Origin: DASQTB01 sp035642095
Lineage (GTDB): Bacteria > Actinomycetota > UBA4738 > CALAEC01
Assembly: GCA_035642095.1 (NCBI GenBank)
Contig: DASQTB010000008.1
Location: 1 to 10,454 of the forward strand
Direction of reading: 5' to 3'
Length of the DNA: 10,454 nucleotides
The first letter of the stretch is position 1, and each line of letters opens with the position of its first letter. This document shows positions 5,626 to 10,454 of the stretch, in pieces. The notes below the pieces were generated by a model, which was not told where the DNA came from, did not search any database, and worked only from the letters and a program-made list of their open reading frames with translations. The translations under genes were made by a program, and so were the position numbers.

Positions 5626-6489
5626 GTGGACATCGGCATCGGACTTCCCAACACCATCCAGGGCACACCGGGGCGGCTCCTGGTGGACTGGGCGCGCCGG
5701 GCGGAGATACGGGGATTCTCCACCCTGGCCACGCTCGACCGCATCGCCTATCCGAGCTACGACTCGCTGGCGAGCCTGGCCGCTGGGGCAGCGGTGACCG
5801 AGCGGATCGGCCTCTTGACGAACATCCTTCTCGCCCCGACCCGGAACCCGATCCTTCTGGCGAAGGAGGCGGCCAGCGTCGATCAGCTCTCCGGAGGCCG
5901 CCTGGTCCTCGGCCTCGCCGTCGGCAGCCGACGGGAGGACTTCGTGGCCGCCGAGCGGACGTTCGAGGACCGGGGGAAGCGCTTCGATCAGGACCTCGAC
6001 CTCATGCACGGGGCCTGGCGGGGCGAGCTGGTGGGTGGATGTCCGAAGCCGCCGGCCCCCCAACCGGTGAACGGCGACCGGGTTCCCGTGCTCGTCGGCG
6101 GGACCAGCGACGCCGCGGTGGAACGGGCGGTCCGGTGGGGGATCGGCTGGACGGCCGGTGGCAGCGGCGCCGACCAGGTCGGACCGTTCGCCGACCGCGT
6201 CAGGCGGGCGTGGAAGGACGCCGGTCGAGAGGGGGAGCCGAGGATCGTGGCCCTCACTTACTTCTCGATGCAGCCCGACCGGACCGAGGAGTCGAAGGCC
6301 AACCTCCGTGACTACTACGCCTATCTGGGCGAGTGGGCGGACCGGATCGCCGAGGGCGCTCCCCGAGAAGAAGCCGCCGTCCGAGACGCCGTGACCCGGT
6401 TCCGGGACGCCGGCGTCGACGAGCTCGTGTTCGACCCGACCGTGCCGGACATCGGCGAGGTGGATCTCCTGGCCGACGCCGTGCGGTAG
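5626..6489 (+). CDS. LLM class (luciferase-like) flavin/F420-dependent oxidoreductase
   Basis: A 287-residue TIM-barrel oxidoreductase of the bacterial luciferase-like superfamily. In actinobacteria many of these use coenzyme F420, others FMN. Visible features: MDIGIGLPN at the N-terminus (first strand), RAEIRGFSTLATLDRI (25-40), ERIGLLTNILLAPTRNPILLAKEAASVDQLSGGRLVLGLAVGSRREDF (59-106), the family hallmark segment with cofactor-facing strands, PVLVGGTSDAAVERAVRWGIGW later on, and a C-terminal DAGVDELVFDPTV strand typical of the family. The start is a GTG with GAGAGGG (5612-5618) 7 nt upstream. It lies 36 bp after the lipid kinase and is probably in the same operon. The choice between F420 and FMN cannot be made from sequence alone, and the substrate is unknown. 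It converges with the channel-like gene, 16 bp between stops. Confidence 0.9.
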   Translation: MDIGIGLPNTIQGTPGRLLVDWARRAEIRGFSTLATLDRIAYPSYDSLASLAAGAAVTERIGLLTNILLAPTRNPILLAKEAASVDQLSGGRLVLGLAVGSRREDFVAAERTFEDRGKRFDQDLDLMHGAWRGELVGGCPKPPAPQPVNGDRVPVLVGGTSDAAVERAVRWGIGWTAGGSGADQVGPFADRVRRAWKDAGREGEPRIVALTYFSMQPDRTEESKANLRDYYAYLGEWADRIAEGAPREEAAVRDAVTRFRDAGVDELVFDPTVPDIGEVDLLADAVR

Positions 6490-6505
6490 GCCGACCGCCC
6501 GCCGA

Positions 6506-7591
6506 TCAGTCCTGCATCAGCTCCCGGACCGAGGCCCGGGGTCGCCAGTCCCGGATCGAACGGTCGGAGGACCACGGCGCGTACGGAGCCATGGTCAGGC
6601 CGGCCAGGGCGATCAGCACCCGGTCATAGTTGACCCGCCAGCCGTTGAAGTCCCGCCAGGCCTGCTCGGCGTCCCCCTTCAGCGGAAGCCCCTGGTCCCG
6701 CAACGCGGCGCACGCCTCGTCGAACTCGTCCCTGGTGATGGCGATCGGGTCGTCCGGCCTTGGGTTCGGATCGAACGGGATCCGGAAGAAGCGAGCCACA
6801 CGCTGGAGCGCCAGGTACCCCGCCCGGATGCAGTACGCCGCCTCGGCGTCGAACTCCCTGTCCACGGTGGAGAGTCGCAGCGACGCCGCATCCAGGATGG
6901 CGCCGGCCCCTGTCACCCAGGAATGCTCCGGCAGAGGGGAGCGGAAGAACACCACCGCGGGAAACGAGGTGTGCGTCTCCTGCAGCTCGAGAAACCACTG
7001 CTCACCTCGTCGCCACAAAACGCCCAGCTTCTGGAACCCATCGACCCGCCAGCTCCGCTGGAGGATCTCCACACCCGAGGGTGGCGACCCGGCCCGAACT
7101 TCCATCCCGGCGACCAGGTTCTCCCGCCGGGAGAACACCCCGTAGATGCTGGGCAGATACGTGATCAGCAGGGCCAGCAGGATCAGGCCGAGCGCCGCCT
7201 CCGTGTACACCAGGATCGTGTCGGGGAGGGATCCCGGCGGCGCGAAGCCCAGAGTCAACACCGAGGAGCCGCTGAGGGTGAACGCCTCCCGCACCGTTCT
7301 GCCCAGGGCCCAGAACATGATCGAGTAGCCGAACAGGACCGCGGTGATCCACGTCAGCAGGAGCACCAGGAGGCTGACCGGCGCGTACAGGGCCATCACC
7401 CGATCGCGGTCCTCGTAGGAGCGCCCCGGGCGGGCCCGGAGCCGGAACGCCGCTCGCATGCTCAGGAAGACCACCCGGGTGATGCGGGCCGGGATCCCTC
7501 GAGGGATGACCACGGTGCGAACGGCGGACCCGAATGTCCCCACGACGACGACCAGTCCGACGAGGAAGAGGACCACCCGAACCCACACCAC
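6506..7591 (-). CDS. Potassium-channel-like membrane protein with a large cytoplasmic domain
   Basis: A 361-residue membrane protein. Hydrophobic segments lie at about residues 3-20, 66-96 and 126-150. Between the last two is a pore-loop-like stretch, REAFTLSGSSVLTLGFAPPG (101-120), placed exactly where two-transmembrane potassium channels carry their selectivity filter. The filter, however, reads TLGFA rather than TVGYG or TIGYG, so ion selectivity is uncertain. Residues 151-361 form a soluble region with no motif I recognise; it is rich in Trp, Arg and Asp (for example SWRVDGFQKLGVLWRRGEQWF, split around 180-200). The segment 322-340 (YDRVLIALAGLTMAPYAPW) is moderately hydrophobic. The GTG at 7591 opens directly into the first membrane segment; no good Shine-Dalgarno is visible. 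It is probably transcribed alone or by read-through from serS/tRNA-Ser. Confidence 0.75.
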   Translation of the reverse strand: MVWVRVVLFLVGLVVVVGTFGSAVRTVVIPRGIPARITRVVFLSMRAAFRLRARPGRSYEDRDRVMALYAPVSLLVLLLTWITAVLFGYSIMFWALGRTVREAFTLSGSSVLTLGFAPPGSLPDTILVYTEAALGLILLALLITYLPSIYGVFSRRENLVAGMEVRAGSPPSGVEILQRSWRVDGFQKLGVLWRRGEQWFLELQETHTSFPAVVFFRSPLPEHSWVTGAGAILDAASLRLSTVDREFDAEAAYCIRAGYLALQRVARFFRIPFDPNPRPDDPIAITRDEFDEACAALRDQGLPLKGDAEQAWRDFNGWRVNYDRVLIALAGLTMAPYAPWSSDRSIRDWRPRASVRELMQD

Positions 7592-7636
7592 GGAGCAAGC
7601 CTACCGCCGGACCGGGAAGCGGCTCTCCGAGGCTTG

Positions 7637-7723
7637 CGGGGGGACTGGGATTCGAACCCAGGAGACCCCGAGGGGCCCAGCGGCTTTCAAGGCCGCCCCG
7701 TTCGTCCGCTCCGGCATCCCCCC
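7637..7723 (-). tRNA. tRNA-Ser (anticodon UGA)
   Basis: An 87-nt class II tRNA. The acceptor stem GGGGGGA (7723-7717) pairs with TCCCCCC (7644-7638), followed by discriminator G at 7637, the base expected for serine tRNAs. The anticodon arm is GCGGC-CTTGAAA-GCCGC with anticodon TGA (7689-7687), reading UCA and related serine codons. A long variable arm (GGCCCC with GGGGTC) identifies the class II type, and the T arm is CTGGG-TTCGAAT-CCCAG. The 3' CCA is not encoded. It begins 16 bp after the serS stop on the same strand. Confidence 0.96.
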
Positions 7724-7739
7724 GACCGAGTGTAGAACG

Positions 7740-9014
7740 CTACTCGCCCGGGCGGAGGACGCGATGGTCCTCGGGCAGGTACGGGTGGAGCGCCTCCGGG
7801 ACGGTGACCGAGCCGTCCTGCTGCTGGTGGTTCTCGAGGATGGCGATCAAGGTCCGACCGACGGCGCATGCCGTGCCATTCAGCGTGTGCGCCGGCCGGT
7901 TGCCGTCCGGGTACCGGACCCGGATCGCCAGGCGCCGGGCCTGGTAGTCCGTGGTGTTCGAGCACGACGTCAGCTCACGGTACCGGTCCTGGCCGGGGAG
8001 CCAGGCTTCGATGTCGTACTTCTTGGCCGCCGACGCCCCCAGCTCGCCGGTGCACACGTTCATCACCCGGTAGGGGATGCCCAGATCCCGGATCAGGTCC
8101 TCCTCGCACGACCGGAGGAACTCGTGCTCCTGCCACGACGCCTCCCCCTCCGTGAACGAGAACATCTCCACCTTGTCGAACTGGTGGACCCGGAACATCC
8201 CCCGGGTGTCCTTCCCGTACGCGCCGGCCTCGCGGCGGAAGCACGTCGAGTACCCCACGTACCGGCGGGGCAGCGTGGAGGGGTCGAGGATCTCCTCGCC
8301 GTGAAGACCGGCCAGCGGAACCTCGGACGTCCCAACCAGGAACAGGTCGTCGTCGCGGGTGGCGTAGATCTGGGCCTCGTCGGTGGGGAAGAACCCCGTG
8401 CCGTACAGGGCCTCCTCCCGGACCAGGACCGGCGGAACCACCGGGATGAAGCCCTTGGGCAACAGCCTGTCCAGGCAGTACCGGACCAGGGCGAACTGAA
8501 GCAGGACGGCACTTCCCAGCAGGTACGCGAACCTGGCCCCGGAGACCCTCGCCGCCCGCTCGAGGTCGATCATCCCCAGGGACTCGCCGAGGTCGACGTG
8601 ATCCCGGGGACGGAACCCGAACGAGGGCCGTTCCCCCACCTCCCGCAGGAGCTCGTTGTCCTCGTCGGTCTCCCCCTCCGGAACCGACTCGTGGGGAACG
8701 TTCGGCAGTCGTTCGAGGAGCCGCCGAACCTCGCCCTCCGCCTCGCCGAGCCGGGGCTCGACCTCGGTCAGGCGATCCGACACCTTTCGAAGCGACTCGA
8801 TCAGCCGCTCCCGTTCCTCGGGCATGGCCCGGCCGACGGCCTTCGATCCGCGGTTCTGCTCGGCCCGGAGCTCCTCCACGGTCGCGGTCAACTCACGGCG
8901 GCGGCGGTCGGCACCCAGGAGCCGATCGACGTCGTCCGCCAGCCCCGTCGAGCGTCGGGCCAGGTCCCGACGGAACGCCTCCGGATCCTCCCGGACGGCC
9001 CTGAGGTCCAGCAC
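7740..9014 (-). CDS. serS: Seryl-tRNA synthetase
   Basis: A class II aminoacyl-tRNA synthetase that charges tRNA-Ser with serine in the cytoplasm; 424 residues, the usual length. The N-terminal LDLRAVREDPEAFR starts the long antiparallel coiled-coil arm (about 30-105, Arg/Glu-rich) that contacts the long variable arm of tRNA-Ser. The catalytic domain shows motif 1 (LVRYCLDRLLPKGFIPVVPPVLV), VGTSEVPLAG for serine binding, motif 2 (STCFRREAGAYGKDTRGMFRVHQF, interrupted view) and motif 3 ending AVGRTLIAILENHQ. The residues just before motif 3 read NGTACAVGR where NGSGLAVGR is common. I chose the GTG at 9014 because it gives the family N-terminus; the frame is open further upstream but that part overlaps the DUF4446 gene. 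No clear ribosome site is seen, and the start is 7 bp after the DUF4446 stop, so coupling is likely. Confidence 0.97.
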   Translation of the reverse strand: MLDLRAVREDPEAFRRDLARRSTGLADDVDRLLGADRRRRELTATVEELRAEQNRGSKAVGRAMPEERERLIESLRKVSDRLTEVEPRLGEAEGEVRRLLERLPNVPHESVPEGETDEDNELLREVGERPSFGFRPRDHVDLGESLGMIDLERAARVSGARFAYLLGSAVLLQFALVRYCLDRLLPKGFIPVVPPVLVREEALYGTGFFPTDEAQIYATRDDDLFLVGTSEVPLAGLHGEEILDPSTLPRRYVGYSTCFRREAGAYGKDTRGMFRVHQFDKVEMFSFTEGEASWQEHEFLRSCEEDLIRDLGIPYRVMNVCTGELGASAAKKYDIEAWLPGQDRYRELTSCSNTTDYQARRLAIRVRYPDGNRPAHTLNGTACAVGRTLIAILENHQQQDGSVTVPEALHPYLPEDHRVLRPGE

Positions 9015-9021
9015 GCGGTGC

Positions 9022-9540
9022 TTAGGGCCGGCCGGCTCGGGAACGTCCCTGAGCGGCCAGCCGGACCGGCTGAGCGGCTTGGCCGGATGTGAGCGCCAGC
9101 CGAATGGCCTGTTCCTCTTCCTCGGACAGGTTGTGCCGGGACGTCCACCCCTCGACCGACTTGGCATAGCACCTGGTGTCCTGGCGGCCGTTGATCGACG
9201 TGATCACCAGCCCGTCACCATTGGCATCGAGGAGGGCTGCGGAGAACGACAGGTGGCCTCCCATATCCTCGAAGGCGTCGTACCGAACCAGACCCACGCG
9301 CTGGAGCGAGGCCGCCATCTGTTCGACCACGTGGCGCTGTTCCTCGGCCAGCTGGCGGGCCGCGACCTTGAGCCGGGCCACGTCCTGGTCGTGCTTGGTC
9401 AGCATGAAGACGGCCTGCCGGTCGTCGGCGATCTTCCGGGCCGCCCTGGGCGTGCTGGTGCCCGAGAGGTACAGGGCGAAGGCTGCCAGGAGGACCGCCG
9501 CCAAGACGAGGACGGTCAGGACCTGAGGTGAGAATGCCAT
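9022..9540 (-). CDS. DUF4446 family protein
   Basis: A 172-residue protein with one N-terminal membrane segment (about residues 6-27), then a charged helical region (28-80, containing TKHDQDVARLKVAARQLAEEQRHV in part, probably coiled coil), then the recognisable DUF4446 core: VGLVRYDAFEDMGGHLSFS (82-100), ALLDANGDGLVITSINGR (101-118) and TRCYAKSVEGW (121-131), ending with LSEEEEQAI (138-146). Members are bitopic, with the soluble part probably on one face of the membrane; their function is unknown. It is the first gene of a DUF4446-serS-tRNA-Ser unit, with 7 bp to serS. From memory, DUF4446 genes occur next to serS or near parB in other Gram-positive lineages, which would make the pairing conserved. 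The ATG at 9540 has only a weak ribosome site. Confidence 0.88.
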   Translation of the reverse strand: MAFSPQVLTVLVLAAVLLAAFALYLSGTSTPRAARKIADDRQAVFMLTKHDQDVARLKVAARQLAEEQRHVVEQMAASLQRVGLVRYDAFEDMGGHLSFSAALLDANGDGLVITSINGRQDTRCYAKSVEGWTSRHNLSEEEEQAIRLALTSGQAAQPVRLAAQGRSRAGRP

Positions 9541-9551
9541 TACGCCTGTAC

Positions 9552-9581
9552 AGCCTAGCGCCGAGCCGCGCGCCGATGCAA
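9552..9581 (-). promoter_or_regulatory. Candidate housekeeping promoter for DUF4446-serS-tRNA-Ser
   Basis: On the minus strand TTGCAT (9581-9576) and TAGGCT (9557-9552) are separated by 18 nt, fitting the loose actinobacterial pattern TTGnnn-N17-18-TAnnnT. Transcription would begin about 5 nt before the ATG at 9540, a nearly leaderless mRNA, which agrees with the weak ribosome site. Confidence 0.35.
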
Positions 9582-9674
9582 TCGTCCCCCGAACGGGCTA
9601 CCGGCGGAATGGCTACAACGGGCCATGGACACTCCTCAGGGCACCTGCCACGATCGGCCGTGCCCTTGGAACCC

Positions 9675-10109
9675 ATGACTTCCACCGAAATGATCACCGT
9701 CATCATCGCGGACGACCATCCCCTGGTTCGATTCGCCGTCCGCCAGAGCCTGGAGGCCGAGAACGACATCGAGGTGCTGGGGGAGGCACGGACCGGCAAA
9801 GAGATCGTCGATCTGGCACACGATCTCCGGCCGGACGCGGTGGTGCTCGACTATCGGATGCCGGTCATGGACGGTATGTCCGCGGCCCGGATCATCGCCC
9901 AGGAGCTTCCCGTGGTCAGCATCCTCATGCTCACCGCCGAGGAGGATCCCGTCCTCGTGGAGGAGGCGATCAGGGCCGGGATCCACGGCCTGGTCCAGAA
10001 ATCCGATCCGGCCGATGTCCTCCCCCACCGTGTCCGCGAGGCCGTCGCCGGCCGGACCGGCCTTCGGGTCATGGTCGAGCCCGAACGCATCCGGCATCTC
10101 GGCGGCTGA
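9675..10109 (+). CDS. Stand-alone response regulator receiver (NarL/FixJ-type REC)
   Basis: A 144-residue single-domain response regulator. The receiver fold is intact: acidic pair Asp13-Asp14 in IIADDHP, phospho-acceptor Asp59 in VVLDYRMPVMDG, Thr87 in LMLTAEED and Lys109 in LVQKSD. The sequence is closest in style to the receivers of NarL/FixJ regulators, but the usual LuxR-type helix-turn-helix is missing; only about 35 residues follow the lysine, ending MVEPERIRHLGG. It therefore probably acts by protein contact or as a phosphate relay or sink, not by DNA binding. No histidine kinase lies in the window. I chose the ATG at 9675; an ATG five codons later (MITVIIADD) is an alternative, and neither has a strong ribosome site. 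It diverges from DUF4446 and converges with the proline-rich gene, 20 bp between stops. Confidence 0.88.
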   Translation: MTSTEMITVIIADDHPLVRFAVRQSLEAENDIEVLGEARTGKEIVDLAHDLRPDAVVLDYRMPVMDGMSAARIIAQELPVVSILMLTAEEDPVLVEEAIRAGIHGLVQKSDPADVLPHRVREAVAGRTGLRVMVEPERIRHLGG

Positions 10110-10129
10110 ATCCACCGGGCCGGTCTGCC

Positions 10130-10454
10130 TCAGGGTTGGGTCTGTCCTGGAGGGCTGCCGGCGTTGCCCGGGCCACCACACGGGTCCCCGCTCCCCGGAT
10201 TGTCACAGGGAGGATTTCCGGGGCGGTCCGGCGGCTCCGGTGGCGGTGGAGCAGACGCCGGGTCGGGCGGGGGTGGAGGAGGTGGAGAGTCCTGTGGAGG
10301 CGTCTCCGCAGGTGGGCCACCCTTCGTGGCGACCTCGGGGTCCACCGTATCCGTCGTTCCCTCCGGCGCGGCCACCGGCGCTGCGGGCGCTGCCTGCTCG
10401 GGCGACGGTGTGGGCTTGGGGGGCTTCCGGTCGGGACGTTCCGTCTTCGGCTCA
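10130..10454 (-). CDS. C-terminal end of a proline-rich protein (5' end outside window)
   Basis: The minus-strand frame stays open from the stop at 10130 to the window edge (107 codons visible), so this is the 3' part of a longer gene and the true start lies outside. The visible part is low-complexity and surely disordered: a Lys/Pro/Arg segment at the upstream end (KTERPDRKPPKPTPSPEQ), an Ala/Pro stretch, a run of seven prolines (SPPPPPPPDP), further PPPPEPPDRP repeats, then a Gly/Pro/Cys/Asn-rich ending (NPPCDNPGSGDPCGGPGNAG). Such tails occur on secreted, wall-spanning or anti-sigma-type membrane proteins of actinobacteria. Two cysteines near the end (in PPCDNP and DPCGGP) could form a disulfide if exported. 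No domain that would identify the family is present in the window. A GTG at 10375 could also start a short independent frame, but continuity upstream makes the partial-gene reading more likely. Confidence 0.6.
   Translation of the reverse strand, partial: EPKTERPDRKPPKPTPSPEQAAPAAPVAAPEGTTDTVDPEVATKGGPPAETPPQDSPPPPPPPDPASAPPPPEPPDRPGNPPCDNPGSGDPCGGPGNAGSPPGQTQP

Noticed and set aside
7595..7637. A 7-bp inverted repeat (GCAAGCC and GGCTTGC) flanking 29 nt just after tRNA-Ser, considered as a terminator or an integration site.
   Set aside because: The loop is long, there is no T-run, one arm merges with the tRNA end, and there is no integrase or duplicated tRNA end in the window.
7458..9092. 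A 544-codon plus-strand frame opposite serS, tRNA-Ser and the channel-like gene.
   Set aside because: It runs through a tRNA and an unambiguous serS on the other strand and shows no protein family features.
9614..9619. TACAAC as a -10 element for the receiver gene.
   Set aside because: No -35-like hexamer at the right distance, and it lies about 55 bp upstream of the start without other support.
10201..10320. Repetitive GGNGG-rich sequence considered as a DNA repeat array.
   Set aside because: It is explained by the proline codons of the proline-rich protein tail on the minus strand; no regular repeat unit is visible.

Overview
The window is high-GC DNA (roughly 70% by eye) that looks like a chromosomal segment of an actinobacterium, probably an uncultivated lineage. 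The grounds are several families typical of Actinomycetota: a DUF3618-like protein, a holin of the actinobacterial superfamily VI type, a luciferase-like (LLM) putative F420-dependent oxidoreductase, a DUF4446 protein, GTG/CTG starts and at least one near-leaderless gene. I see no insertion sequence, phage module, CRISPR array or other clear sign of recent transfer. The gene content is mostly core or envelope-related, so I do not claim a new defence or metabolic system.

Layout. (1) 10-1858, minus: a family 4 glycosyltransferase followed 7 bp later by a small exported FG-GAP-like protein. (2) 1901-1947: two adjacent hairpins, probably terminators, separating that pair from the next unit. (3) 1937-3576, minus: a BrkB/YihY membrane protein fused in frame to a holin-like domain, overlapping a DUF3618-like membrane protein by 28 bp. 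The fusion keeps a strong internal ribosome site and ATG exactly at the domain junction. (4) 3577-4174: a regulatory region with a possible 61-residue exported peptide, a perfect 15-bp terminator-like hairpin and two candidate alternative-sigma (SigB/SigF-type) promoters, one facing each way. (5) 4175-6489, plus: a tandem CBS-domain protein, a diacylglycerol-kinase-family lipid kinase that appears to start at a rare CTG overlapping the CBS stop, and an LLM oxidoreductase. (6) 6506-7591, minus: a potassium-channel-like membrane protein with an unusual pore signature. (7) 7637-9540, minus: DUF4446 protein, seryl-tRNA synthetase and, 16 bp after it, tRNA-Ser(UGA). (8) 9675-10109, plus: a stand-alone response-regulator receiver. 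(9) 10130-10454, minus: the proline-rich C-terminal end of a protein cut by the window edge.

How they may work together: the envelope genes (3) and the CBS/lipid kinase genes (5) diverge from one region. Both are preceded by sequences resembling stress-sigma promoters, suggesting a shared envelope or general stress response. The serS unit pairs an aminoacyl-tRNA synthetase with one of its own substrates. The most useful points for follow-up are the fusion with an internal start, the CTG start, the paired stress-type promoters, and the serS-tRNA(Ser) arrangement.
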